From NCBI GenBank assembly GCA_025465465.1, contig JAODND010000089.1, forward strand, positions 1 through 64,000: a DNA stretch of 64,000 nt, written 5' to 3'. Shown in pieces: positions 41,508 through 50,265 of the stretch (the stretch's first letter is position 1; each line of letters begins with the position of its first letter). Source of the DNA: Frankiales bacterium. Its GTDB lineage: Bacteria; Actinomycetota; Actinomycetes; Mycobacteriales; SCTD01. The notes beneath the pieces are model-generated. The model was not told the DNA's origin. It worked only from the letters and a program-made list of their open reading frames with translations, and searched no databases. Both the position numbers and the translations under genes were made by a program.

Positions 41508-42635
41508 TCACCATCGTTGGTTCGGGCCAAGCTCCGGCAGGTCGTCAAGCTGCCATGCCCAGTCCGGGACGGCCGGGAAGCTTGGCAGGTGGCCGACCGC
41601 AACCGCGGGCATCCCGTCGATGTCGGTGCCGGCAGGGAACTGCGTGCGCTGCTTGACGACGCTTCCGGCGCGCACCACGCACCCGGGACCGAGCACGCTG
41701 CCATCACACAGGATGGCGCCGGGCTCGATCACCGATCGGGCGCCGATCCGGCATCCATGGATCATGGCTCCCGGGCCCACCGTCACCCCGTCGTCGATGA
41801 CCAGGTCGTTGTTGGGCAGCAGGTGCAAGACCGTGTTCTCGAGGATCTGGACGCCGTTGCCGATCCGGACCGGTCCGTGGGAGTCGCCGACGATCTTCAC
41901 TCCGGCGCCGATGATGGAACGCTCGCCGACAACCACGTCACCGGTGATCTCGGCAGTCGGGAAGACCCTGGCTGTACTGGCTATGGTCGGCACGACACCG
42001 CGGTACGCGTAGAGCTGTCCCATGGTGATCGCTCCCTGTCTGTGCGAGACGATGACGGCGGACGGCGCCGGGACGGAGAGGTCTCCCTCGCGCAGGCCGA
42101 GCAGTCGGTCGAGGTCGCTGGCTGAGACCGCGCGGATGACGCGAGCCGGCCGGCCGACGGCGACGACGTCGCTGGGCAGCTGCGCCCCGGCTGGGACGAC
42201 GGTCCCCTCACCGAGGAACACTCGGTCTCCGAGGCGGGCGCCGGGCATGAGTACTGAAGCATTGCCGATCTCGCAGAGGTCACCGACCGTCGCGCCGATC
42301 ACCAGGCAGCGGTGACCGAAGGTCGTTCGTCGGCCGATGGAGACCGGATTCGACGGAGTGCCCACCACCACACCGTTCTCAAGCACGTAGCTCCCTGACC
42401 CGATCTCGACACCTGCGTGTGGTGCCCTGATCACCGCGCCTTCGGCGACCCCTGAACCCAGCCCGAACGACGCCGCGCCGACGACGACCGCAGACTGGGC
42501 GATCTGCGGCGCTCCCATCAGCTTGGTGCCGAGCGCGTTGGCCGGTCCTGCGCTCATCGAGCCGCAGTCGGTGGGTCTGGGGGACAGCTCACGCAGGGAG
42601 GGTACGTAGGTGCGGGGTCGGTTCGCACCCGCCAC
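41508..42635 (-). CDS. Duplicated left-handed beta-helix (hexapeptide-repeat) protein
   Basis: A 375-residue protein made of two left-handed beta-helix domains in tandem, each of the gamma-carbonic-anhydrase/acyltransferase type. First half: VVVGAASFGLGSGVAEGAVI. Second half: ITGDVVVGERSIIGAGVKIV. Each half has its own set of [LIV]-G-x4 rungs. Histidines (HAGVEIG, GHRCLV, HGPVRIG, HGCRIG) could bind metal. GTG 42635 opens the frame; ATG 42557 is an alternative. It lies 27 bp downstream of the LuxR-family regulator gene. Confidence 0.8.
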   Translation of the reverse strand: MAGANRPRTYVPSLRELSPRPTDCGSMSAGPANALGTKLMGAPQIAQSAVVVGAASFGLGSGVAEGAVIRAPHAGVEIGSGSYVLENGVVVGTPSNPVSIGRRTTFGHRCLVIGATVGDLCEIGNASVLMPGARLGDRVFLGEGTVVPAGAQLPSDVVAVGRPARVIRAVSASDLDRLLGLREGDLSVPAPSAVIVSHRQGAITMGQLYAYRGVVPTIASTARVFPTAEITGDVVVGERSIIGAGVKIVGDSHGPVRIGNGVQILENTVLHLLPNNDLVIDDGVTVGPGAMIHGCRIGARSVIEPGAILCDGSVLGPGCVVRAGSVVKQRTQFPAGTDIDGMPAVAVGHLPSFPAVPDWAWQLDDLPELGPNQRW

Positions 42636-42662
42636 CGCACAGTCGTGCTGGCCGGGCTGACG

Positions 42663-45443
42663 TCACGGGGAGGCGGGCGGAGGGGCGTCGTTTGCCAGGA
42701 CGTCCTCGAGTTGGCTCCGCGAGCTGACGCCGAGCTTCGTGAAGACCTTCCTCAAGTGGTACTGGACGGTGCGGGGACTCAGGAACAACCGGGTCCCTAT
42801 CTCGGGGTTGGACAGCCCGTCGCGGGCGAGCTGGGCGATCTGGGCCTCTTGCGCCGTGAGCCCGTCGCGGGTCGCCGCCTGACGCTTCCGGACCGTCTCG
42901 CCGGTGGCCAGCAGCTCCCGTCGGGCCCGTTCGGCGAAGCCTTCGGCCTCCATCGCCGTGAACAGCTCATGGGCGGCCCGAAGCTGGACGCGCGCGTCGA
43001 CCCGGCGGTTCTCCCGGCGTAGCCACTCCCCATAGAGCAGCTGGGCGCGTGCCAGGTCCAGGTGCACCTGGGTGCGGCTGAGTCGATCGATCGCACTGCG
43101 GTAGAGCCGCTCAGCATCGTCGCCTGCCGTCAGGAGGGCGCCGCTGCGCTCTTCCACGCCGAGTGCCCAGTCCGTCCCCGCCGGACGAGCCACCTCGAGC
43201 AGCCGCTGATGGGCCGCGTGGGCGATCTCGTGGTCGGCGGTGCGGGTAGCCGCCTCGACCAACTCGGCCAAGGCGAGGTAGGAGGTACCCATGTCCTGCG
43301 GGTAGCTGGTCGCCTCCTGCGCTGCGGCAAGGGCGACCTCGTAGCGCCCGAGCCCGTTGTGGAGGAGCGCCGAGGCCCATGCGGTGATCGTGAGGCCGAT
43401 CCCGACGCCGTGCCGGTCGAGATCGTCCTTGCTGGCGTCGATGAGCGCCATCAGCTGTGCGTCGCGACCGTGCACGGCGGCGATGGCGAAGCCCCCGTAG
43501 GGAGCCAGGGTGCCGCCCGTCGCCTGGGTCGCGGCACGTGCCTCGTTGCTCACTGTGACGGCCGCCGTCATCTCGCCCGTCAGGACGTGCGTGAAGACGC
43601 GGGCGGTCAGCGCTAGGGGGAGCTCGCTGAGCGCACCGGTCGCGCGCGCGAGCTCCACGTGCCTCCTGCAGAGCGCGATCCAGCTCGCGTCGTCCCACAG
43701 GTGCAGCGCGACGATGCACGCCAGCCACAACCAGCGAAGCTCCTCCTCATCTGACACGTCTTCTCCGAAGCGGATCAGGGCGTGCCGAAGCAGGGGAGCA
43801 GCGGTGGCGTAGCCCTCGCAGAAGTGCACGGCCAGCCCGTCAAGAAACAAGTCCGTTGCCCTGGGCAGGTGCGCGGGCCCTGGGGACGCCCGGGCGGCGC
43901 TGGCCACGTCCAGAGCATGACCTCCTGGACTGGAGAGGCGCCCCGCGAACGTCACTGCCGACAGGGTCTCGAGGTAGGTCTCACGAGCCAGATCGACGTC
44001 GAGGACCTCGAGCCGCTTCGCGGCAGCGAGCAGCAGATGGGGCGCGTCACTCCCACGGCTGGAGGCGAAGGCGAGCTGGCCGCGCAGCAGGTCCACCCAG
44101 GCACTCTGCAGTTCTGTCAGAGGCCCGGCCTCCGCGGTGGCGAGCAGCTTCAACGCGGCCTCGGGCGCCCCGGCCAGGAGCTTGGCCTTCGCCGCGCCCA
44201 GGGCGCGGCGGCCCAGGTTGGCCCGGTCGACGGTGAGCTCGACCGAGCGCTCGAGGAACGCGGCCGCGGCGGCCATTCCGCCCCTCGCTTGCGCCCGGGC
44301 TGCCGAGCGCTCGAGCTCCTCGGCCACGTCGTCGTCCGGGCCAGGAGCGGCTTGCGCCCGATGCCACGCCCGGCGGTCGGGGTCGAGCTCCGGGTCGGTG
44401 ACCTCCGCAAGGGCGCGGTGCGCGTGCTGCCTGGCCTGGACCGTCGCCAACCGGTAGGCGGCCGAGCGCACAAGCGGGTGCAGAAACCGTACATTCGCGC
44501 CGAGCTCGAGAAGGCCCGCCTCCACCGCCGGAGTTGCGGCATCCGCGGGGATGCCCAGCCGCTCGGCCGCCTTCCACACGAGCAACGGGTCGCCGACCGG
44601 ATCGGCGGCGGCGACCTGGAGAAATCGTTGCGTCTCGGTCGGAAGCGCGTCCAGGCGTCGCCTGAAGCTGTCCTCGATCCCGATCGACGCCGGCACGCCG
44701 GCGGGAAGCCCGAAGCCGCCCGCCAACGCGGCGGGGGTCACCTCCTGCAGCAGCTCGAGCACCGCCAGGGGGATGCCACGCGTCTCGCTCACGATCTGAT
44801 CACGCACCCGTGGGTCCAGCGGCGAGGTGAGGACCGAGTCCAGCAGCGCCCGCGCCTCGGCGTCGCGCAGGCCCTCGACCAGGAGCGCCGGCAGTCCGGC
44901 GAGCTGGTGTTCGATGGTGCGTGCGGCGAAGACCATCCCGACCGACTCGGCCTGCAACCGGCGCGCGACGAAGCCGAGGACCTGCGCTGACGCGCGGTCG
45001 AGCCACTGCTCATCGTCGATGACGCAGAGCAGCGGTCGCTCCGCAGCCTCTTCGGAGAGCAGCGTGAGGACGGCCAGGCCGATGAGGAACGGATCGGGTG
45101 CAGGGCCGGAGCTCAGACCGAACGCCGTGCCCAGCGCGAGCCGTTGCGGAGCCGGCAGCCCCGCGAGCCGAGGCAGCATGGGCGACAACAGCTGGTGCAG
45201 CCCGGAGAACGCCAGCTCCATCTCCGACTGGACCCCGGAGGCCTGCGCTACGGAGCAGCCCGACGCCTGCTCGATGAGATAGCCCAGAAGTGCCGTCTTG
45301 CCCACCCCTGGCTCGCCACTGATGACGAGTGCCCGACTCTCGCCGGTGCGCGCCGCGCTGATGAGCCGGTCGAGGACGTCGCACTCCGCACGTCGGCCCG
45401 TGAGCCCCGACGCGCGTCGCATGAGGGGGGAGTGCTCGATCAT
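42663..45443 (-). CDS. Large ATP-binding LuxR-family (LAL-type) transcriptional regulator
   Basis: A 926-residue regulator. It has an N-terminal AAA/STAND ATPase with Walker A GEPGVGKT (43-50) and Walker B LLCVIDDEQWLD, a long helical TPR-like middle, and a C-terminal LuxR helix-turn-helix (GLTAQEAQIAQLARDGLSNP, then FLSPRTVQYHLRKVFTKLGV). It responds to an inducer through the STAND part and activates promoters. ATG 45443 is preferred; TTG 45458 opens the frame. Possible target: the beta-helix gene directly downstream, or its divergent and upstream neighbours. Confidence 0.88.
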   Translation of the reverse strand: MIEHSPLMRRASGLTGRRAECDVLDRLISAARTGESRALVISGEPGVGKTALLGYLIEQASGCSVAQASGVQSEMELAFSGLHQLLSPMLPRLAGLPAPQRLALGTAFGLSSGPAPDPFLIGLAVLTLLSEEAAERPLLCVIDDEQWLDRASAQVLGFVARRLQAESVGMVFAARTIEHQLAGLPALLVEGLRDAEARALLDSVLTSPLDPRVRDQIVSETRGIPLAVLELLQEVTPAALAGGFGLPAGVPASIGIEDSFRRRLDALPTETQRFLQVAAADPVGDPLLVWKAAERLGIPADAATPAVEAGLLELGANVRFLHPLVRSAAYRLATVQARQHAHRALAEVTDPELDPDRRAWHRAQAAPGPDDDVAEELERSAARAQARGGMAAAAAFLERSVELTVDRANLGRRALGAAKAKLLAGAPEAALKLLATAEAGPLTELQSAWVDLLRGQLAFASSRGSDAPHLLLAAAKRLEVLDVDLARETYLETLSAVTFAGRLSSPGGHALDVASAARASPGPAHLPRATDLFLDGLAVHFCEGYATAAPLLRHALIRFGEDVSDEEELRWLWLACIVALHLWDDASWIALCRRHVELARATGALSELPLALTARVFTHVLTGEMTAAVTVSNEARAATQATGGTLAPYGGFAIAAVHGRDAQLMALIDASKDDLDRHGVGIGLTITAWASALLHNGLGRYEVALAAAQEATSYPQDMGTSYLALAELVEAATRTADHEIAHAAHQRLLEVARPAGTDWALGVEERSGALLTAGDDAERLYRSAIDRLSRTQVHLDLARAQLLYGEWLRRENRRVDARVQLRAAHELFTAMEAEGFAERARRELLATGETVRKRQAATRDGLTAQEAQIAQLARDGLSNPEIGTRLFLSPRTVQYHLRKVFTKLGVSSRSQLEDVLANDAPPPASP

Positions 45444-45532
45444 GTCGTCCGTTCGCAACCTACCTGGGCACCCATGGGGGGACTGGCCGGTGGCGGATGC
45501 GAAGCCCTGCCGTCAACCGGTTGGCTGCCTCG

Positions 45533-46204
45533 TCAGCCGTCCCTCTCCGCCCGCGAGACCGACGGTTGGCGGCGTTGGGGGAACGCCGCCCAGCGCGCGA
45601 GCAGCTCGTCAGTCGTCACGAGCGTCGACACGAGGGCGAGCGAGTGCCGTACGACCTGCTCGCCGTACTCGACGGGAATGCCTGCGACGGCGTCCGTGAC
45701 GAGCACGACCTCGTAGCCCCGGTTCACCGCATCGAAGACCAGGTTCGGGATGGCGATGTTGAGTGATACGCCAGTGACCACAAGCCGGGAGACGCCCGCG
45801 TTTCGCAGCAGCGAGTCCAAGGGGCCGCCCGTCAAGGGCGACAACCCATGGAAGCGGGGCAGCACGACGTCCCCCTCGGCAAAGACCTCCGGTATCGGCT
45901 GGACGGAGCTCGTCCCCGGCGCGTTGACGGCACCGGCCCGGCGGGCTCCTGGGAACAGCCGCGCGTTGTGGTTCCAGCCGAAACCGCCGGGCAGGTTCTC
46001 CGCAGTCGTGTGAACGACCCAGATGCTCGAGGTGCGCGCCAACTGTGCAAGGCGAGCCACGTTGCTCGCCACCCCGACCTGGCGTGCCGCTGTCGCCAGC
46101 TCTGGGAACCGGGTCTCGTCCCCGACGACCCCGTTCTGCAGCTCTTGCACGATGAGAGCCGTGCCTTCCGCAGCAGGCTCAGGACGGTGTGGTGTGTTGC
46201 TCAT
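45533..46204 (-). CDS. Isochorismatase-like protein lacking catalytic residues
   Basis: A 223-residue protein with the cysteine-hydrolase fold of isochorismatases. The Asp-Lys-Cys triad is missing: LIVQELQN has Glu21 where Asp is expected, LPRFHGLS has Arg117 for Lys, and TGVSLNIAI has Ala151 for the nucleophilic Cys. It is probably a binding or regulatory pseudoenzyme, or uses other chemistry. ATG 46204 overlaps the stop of the LLM gene (ATGA), so the two are co-translated. Confidence 0.8.
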   Translation of the reverse strand: MSNTPHRPEPAAEGTALIVQELQNGVVGDETRFPELATAARQVGVASNVARLAQLARTSSIWVVHTTAENLPGGFGWNHNARLFPGARRAGAVNAPGTSSVQPIPEVFAEGDVVLPRFHGLSPLTGGPLDSLLRNAGVSRLVVTGVSLNIAIPNLVFDAVNRGYEVVLVTDAVAGIPVEYGEQVVRHSLALVSTLVTTDELLARWAAFPQRRQPSVSRAERDG

Positions 46205-47142
46205 GGTGTCGTCGGTTCCGGACGGTGGCTCTGGCCTGCCCGAACAACGGCGGAGTATCTGACCAGCAGATCTTGCGCGGCCGCGACCGACTGCGCGTGG
46301 AGCTCGAGATTGAGCCAAGTGACGCCGATCGCGCGGTACTGCTCGATGAGGTCAAGGTGAATCTGCAGCTCTTCATCGCTCGTCTGCGTCCGGAGCGGTG
46401 GCAGGCTGAACATGACCTCTGACGGCGGCGGCCGTCCGACACTCTGCGCGTAGGACCTGCACCAGTCCAACAGTCTGCTGAGGTCGTCAACGGTCTCCAG
46501 AGCAGGTGAACGCAGCGCCGCAGCAGTGGCCGCCGGGTTGGGCAGCGGCATCCAGCCTGTCCCGTGGTCGACGACCCGCCGACACGTGAGCCGACTGTTC
46601 CCGCCCAGCCACAGCGGAGGATGCGGTAGCTGCGCCGGGCGAGGCCGACTGGTGACGTCTACGGCGTCGTGATGCAGCCCTTGGTGGGTCACGGGCTCGC
46701 CGGACCAGATCCTCGGCAACAGGCGGAGTGCCTCGTCGACGAGCTCGTTGCGGCTGTCAAAGTCGACGCCGAGCGCCGCGAACTCACGCTTCTGATAGCC
46801 GGCCCCGAGCCCGAGCTCGAGCCGCCCGTCGGACAGGACATCCAGTGATGCCGCCGACTTCGCCAGCAGGAACGGGTTGCGATACGGCAGCACCACCAGG
46901 CAGGTCAGAAGCCGGAGCTGGCGGGTCGCCGCTGCCACGAACGCCAGCCCGACGAACGGGTCGAGGGCGTCATGCCCGCCCGCCTGCCTCCACCGCTCTC
47001 CCGGTGCGGGGTGGTCGGTCAGCGCAGCCGCGTCGAAGCCGACCTCCTCGGCGCACTGACCGAGCGCGGCGATCGCGGAGCCGGACAGGAAGGCCGGGTT
47101 CGGGGGAGCGTCGAGGAAGGGGAGGGTGACCGCGAACTTCAT
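46201..47142 (-). CDS. LLM-class F420-dependent oxidoreductase
   Basis: A 313-residue luciferase-like protein. It has AALTDHPAPGERW near the N terminus and SAASLDVLSDGRLELGLGAG, followed by the Y-x-K-x-E-F segment of F420-type members. The C-terminal helix LIEQYRAIGVTWLNLEL is typical. First gene of a leftward pair with the isochorismatase-like protein; the divergent gap upstream contains two tandem palindromes. Confidence 0.86.
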   Translation of the reverse strand: MKFAVTLPFLDAPPNPAFLSGSAIAALGQCAEEVGFDAAALTDHPAPGERWRQAGGHDALDPFVGLAFVAAATRQLRLLTCLVVLPYRNPFLLAKSAASLDVLSDGRLELGLGAGYQKREFAALGVDFDSRNELVDEALRLLPRIWSGEPVTHQGLHHDAVDVTSRPRPAQLPHPPLWLGGNSRLTCRRVVDHGTGWMPLPNPAATAAALRSPALETVDDLSRLLDWCRSYAQSVGRPPPSEVMFSLPPLRTQTSDEELQIHLDLIEQYRAIGVTWLNLELHAQSVAAAQDLLVRYSAVVRAGQSHRPEPTTP

Positions 47143-47190
47143 GTCGCCTCTCGCCTCTCGGTGATCGCCTACGGACGTGCACGCCTGTCG

Positions 47191-47211
47191 GCCAGTTGGC
47201 AGCCAGCTGGC
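47191..47211. promoter_or_regulatory. Tandem 10-bp palindromes in divergent promoter
   Basis: GCCAGTTGGC and GCCAGCTGGC are separated by a single A; the second is a perfect palindrome and the first differs by one base. They lie between the leftward LLM operon and the rightward envelope cluster. TTATACAG at about 47254-47261 may be the rightward -10. A dimeric repressor binding two adjacent sites is likely. Confidence 0.55.
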
Positions 47212-47317
47212 AGGCCAGGGCTGTTTCGAAGCGACGCACCGTGAACGCGGATACGTTATACAGCATCGGGTCGCGAGATCGATGGACGGCTTCGATGAGG
47301 GTGAGGAGCCGCGGCCG

Positions 47318-48967
47318 ATGAGACGTCCACCGCCGGCGGGAGCGCTGGCCGGCGGGGCGGCTGCGCTGCTGGTGCTCGGACCCCTGTGGTTCGCCGGGGG
47401 GTTCGCGCTCTCCTACGACATGGTGTTCGTGCCCCATCCGATATGGCGGCGTGACCTCGTCGGCGTCGGCTCCACCGTCGCGCGGGCGGTCCCGAGCGAC
47501 CTCGTGGTCGCCGCCCTGTCCACGCTGCTCCCCGGTGAGATCGTGCAGCGGTTGATCCTGGCGGCGGTCCTCGTCCTGGCCGGGTGGGGCGCCGGCCGGC
47601 TCGTACCTGGCCCACGGGTCGCCCAGTTCGCCGCCGCGGCCACCTACGTCTGGACCGCAGGTGTCGGTGAGCGGCTCGTGCTCGGTCAGTGGGCGTTTCT
47701 CGTCTCCTACGCTGCGCTTCCCTGGGTGGCGGCGGCGGCGCTGCGCGGTGGGCCCGTGCTGGTTCTCGCGATGGCCGGCGCGGCCCTGGGAAGTCCTGCG
47801 GGGACACTGCTCGCGGGACTGGTGGCGGTGAGCATCGCCGGCACGCGTGGTGCCAGGGCGGCTGCTGCAGCGCTGGGGGCCACGGCTTTGGTGAGCATTC
47901 CCTGGGCCCTGCCGAGCCTGCTCCGGCCGACGGGCGTGCCGGCCGACCCGGCCGGGCTGCGGCTGTTCGCGCCGGCTGCGGACACGCCGCTCGGGACAGC
48001 CTGGTCGCTGCTCACGCATGGTGGCATCTGGAGCAGCTCGGTCGTGCCGCCGGGTCGGAACGCGTGGTTGCCGATGCCAGTGCTCGCGGTGTTGCTCTGT
48101 GTCGGGGTCGCCGGCGTCTGGGCACAGCGGCGACGCCCCCTCGTGCGTGGTCTTGTGGTCGCAGCCGTGCTCGGGCTGGTCCTGGCGACGGCCGCGCTGC
48201 TGCCCGGAGTCAGGTCCGCCTACCAAGCGGCCGTGGATCATGTCCAGGGTGCGGCGCTGTTCCGCGACGGCCAGCGCGCCGCTGCCCCGTGGACGCTGCT
48301 GATGGCCGTCGGCACGGGAGCGGCGGTGAGTCGGTTGCAGCGCCGGGCACGGACGCGCGCGCTCGCCGTCTTGGTGGCGGTGGCGCCGGTCGCGGCCCTG
48401 CCGTCCCTGGTGTGGGGTGTCAGCGGACAGCTGCATCCTGTCTCGTATCCCCCGGACTGGGCGGCGGTGCGTGAGGCGGTGCGCAGCGACCCTCACCCTG
48501 GAGCGGTCGTGGCGCTGCCATGGGCGCTGTATCGCCAGCCGGTGTGGAACTCCGACCGCGTCGTGCTTGACCCGGCGCCGCGCTGGTTGCCACGCGACGT
48601 CGTGGTGGACGGAGATGTCCTCGTCGGCCAGCAGATCGTCAGGGGCGAGGACCCTGGCGCGACAGCGGTCGGCGCCGTCGTCTCCGGCAACGGGCCACTC
48701 GTGGCTGGGCTGGAGCACGCAGGCATTCGTTGGGTGCTGGTCGAACGCGGCGAGCCGGGCGCGGAGCAGCTGACGAGGCGGCTGACCGGGGCTGTGCGGA
48801 TCTACTCCGGTGATGCTCTGGAGCTCTGGCGGGTGCCTGGGCCCGCGGCAGGTCACCCCGCCGAACCGCCGCTGGTTCCCGTGCTCGCGGCTGACATCGC
48901 GGTCGCTCTGAGCGTAGCTGTCGCGGGAGTTTCGCTATTTCGCTGCGCGCGGCGTAGGAATGTATAA
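47318..48967 (+). CDS. Polytopic membrane protein, GT-C-like (Rv0226c-type context)
   Basis: A protein of about 549 residues with some ten hydrophobic segments and an extracellular C-terminal part. The first loop after TM1 contains YDMVFVPHPIWRRD, an acidic/aromatic loop as in GT-C glycosyltransferases. The gene set around it (GT, methyltransferase, AftD, DUF3068) matches the mycobacterial Rv0224c-Rv0227c/Rv0236c groups, where Rv0226c is such a membrane protein. ATG 47318 has GAGGAG 9 nt upstream; ATG 47282 is an alternative. Role in envelope glycan or lipid export/assembly is inferred. Confidence 0.75.
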   Translation: MRRPPPAGALAGGAAALLVLGPLWFAGGFALSYDMVFVPHPIWRRDLVGVGSTVARAVPSDLVVAALSTLLPGEIVQRLILAAVLVLAGWGAGRLVPGPRVAQFAAAATYVWTAGVGERLVLGQWAFLVSYAALPWVAAAALRGGPVLVLAMAGAALGSPAGTLLAGLVAVSIAGTRGARAAAAALGATALVSIPWALPSLLRPTGVPADPAGLRLFAPAADTPLGTAWSLLTHGGIWSSSVVPPGRNAWLPMPVLAVLLCVGVAGVWAQRRRPLVRGLVVAAVLGLVLATAALLPGVRSAYQAAVDHVQGAALFRDGQRAAAPWTLLMAVGTGAAVSRLQRRARTRALAVLVAVAPVAALPSLVWGVSGQLHPVSYPPDWAAVREAVRSDPHPGAVVALPWALYRQPVWNSDRVVLDPAPRWLPRDVVVDGDVLVGQQIVRGEDPGATAVGAVVSGNGPLVAGLEHAGIRWVLVERGEPGAEQLTRRLTGAVRIYSGDALELWRVPGPAAGHPAEPPLVPVLAADIAVALSVAVAGVSLFRCARRRNV

Positions 48968-49012
48968 AGTGTTCTTGATAGAAGCTACGGTCGAAGACGA
49001 GGAGCTCCACCT

Positions 49013-49153
49013 ATGAGCGAGACAGCAGTCACCGCCATCACTGCCCTGGCAGGCGCAGTCGTCGCGCTCGTACTCGTCGGCGGGGTGGCGGCGGCGGCCA
49101 CCAGCGCCTCTCCGGTGAAGTCGCCCCTGGTCAGCTACGGCAGCCGTCCGTAG
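49013..49153 (+). CDS. 46-residue DUF2613-like membrane peptide
   Basis: A small gene with GGAG 8 nt before ATG 49013. The product has a single hydrophobic segment (ITALAGAVVALVLVGGVAAA) followed by a short outer tail ending LVSYGSRP. This matches the shape of DUF2613 peptides such as Rv0236A, encoded beside the arabinosyltransferase AftD in mycobacteria. An AftD-like gene lies 1.8 kb downstream here. Its 3' end overlaps the convergent glycosyltransferase by 23 bp. Likely a secreted or membrane partner of the arabinan machinery. Confidence 0.72.
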   Translation: MSETAVTAITALAGAVVALVLVGGVAAAATSASPVKSPLVSYGSRP

Positions 49154-50240
49154 CCACCGCCTCCCGCAGCACCTGCTCGAACCGGCGGACGCTGCTCTCC
49201 CAGGTGAAGCCTGCGGCGTGCTCGCGCGCGTTGCGACCGAGCCGCTCCCATAGATCGTCGTGCAGGAGGCGTTCCAGGGCATGAGCGAGGGCACCTGCAG
49301 GATCGTCTCCCTCGTCGACGAGCAATCCGGTACGTCCGTCCAGGATGGACTCGCTGAGCCCGCCCGCGCCGGCGAACGCGAGTGCCGGCGTGCGGTGCAT
49401 GGCAGCCTCGACGACCGACAGTCCCCATCCTTCGTTGACGCTCGGCACCAGCAGCGCCCACGACCGCGCGAGCATCCTTGCCTTGTCCGCTTCGGTGACG
49501 CGCCCGAGCACCGCCACTCGATCGGTCACCCCGTGGCTGCGTACGGCTTGCTCCACCTGTGGACGCGACGGCCCGTCGCCAGCAATCTCCAGTCGCACCC
49601 CTGGCAGACGGGACACGGCCTCCACCGCCAGCTCGACCCGCTTGTGGGCGACCAGACGCCCGAGCACGCACACCGTCGGGTGCGCGGCCCTCGCGACGTC
49701 GACGGGTTCCGGCGGCGTCGTGCCGTTCGGGACCACGGTGACGCGTGTCGGCGAGACGCCCAGTGCGGCCAAGTCGGAGCGGGTGGCTTCGCTGACGGCC
49801 ACGTAGGTCGCGCCGCGCTGGACGTGGGTCGCCACCCGCGATTCGAGCAGCCAGCCGAGCCGCGCAACCGCGGCCGGGAAGTGCAGCTTCCATTGGTCGC
49901 GGTGCACGTGATGGACGAGCACGACCACCGGCGCGCCGGTCCACAGCGGCGACAGGAACGGCATCCCGCTCTGCGCGTCGAGGACCACGTCCGGGTCGCC
50001 CAGGCCGCCGCGACGTCCGGCCAGGGCTACCCGCACAAACACCGTGAAGCGACCGCCCATCCGCATGACGGCGTAACCATCGCGCGCGTCTGCACCCGAC
50101 GCGCCCCGAAACGACGAGCAGACGAGGGTCACCTGGTGGCCGCGCCGTGCGAGGCCGGCGCAGATCGTCTCGACGTACACCTCGGCGCCACCGGCCTGCG
50201 GGTGCGAGAGGTCCCTCCAGCTCAACACCAGGACATGCAC
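49131..50240 (-). CDS. Glycosyltransferase family 4 (GT-B)
   Basis: A 369-residue glycosyltransferase. It has the N-terminal glycine-rich GGAEVYVETI motif, VPNG at about residue 195, LGRLVAHKR, and the C-terminal EGWGLSVVEA (ExxxxxxxE) that contacts the nucleotide sugar. Retaining GT4 fold, cytoplasmic. Convergent with the DUF2613-like gene and divergent from the methyltransferase gene (25-bp gap). Similar in context to Rv0225. Sugar and acceptor unknown. Confidence 0.88.
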   Translation of the reverse strand: MHVLVLSWRDLSHPQAGGAEVYVETICAGLARRGHQVTLVCSSFRGASGADARDGYAVMRMGGRFTVFVRVALAGRRGGLGDPDVVLDAQSGMPFLSPLWTGAPVVVLVHHVHRDQWKLHFPAAVARLGWLLESRVATHVQRGATYVAVSEATRSDLAALGVSPTRVTVVPNGTTPPEPVDVARAAHPTVCVLGRLVAHKRVELAVEAVSRLPGVRLEIAGDGPSRPQVEQAVRSHGVTDRVAVLGRVTEADKARMLARSWALLVPSVNEGWGLSVVEAAMHRTPALAFAGAGGLSESILDGRTGLLVDEGDDPAGALAHALERLLHDDLWERLGRNAREHAAGFTWESSVRRFEQVLREAVATDGCRS

Positions 50241-50265
50241 CCGCCGAGCCTAGGGCGCGCCGCAG

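Noticed and set aside
46970..48856. 628-residue minus open frame
   Set aside because: Antisense shadow of the GT-C membrane gene; Arg/Gln/His/Pro-rich and without domain features.
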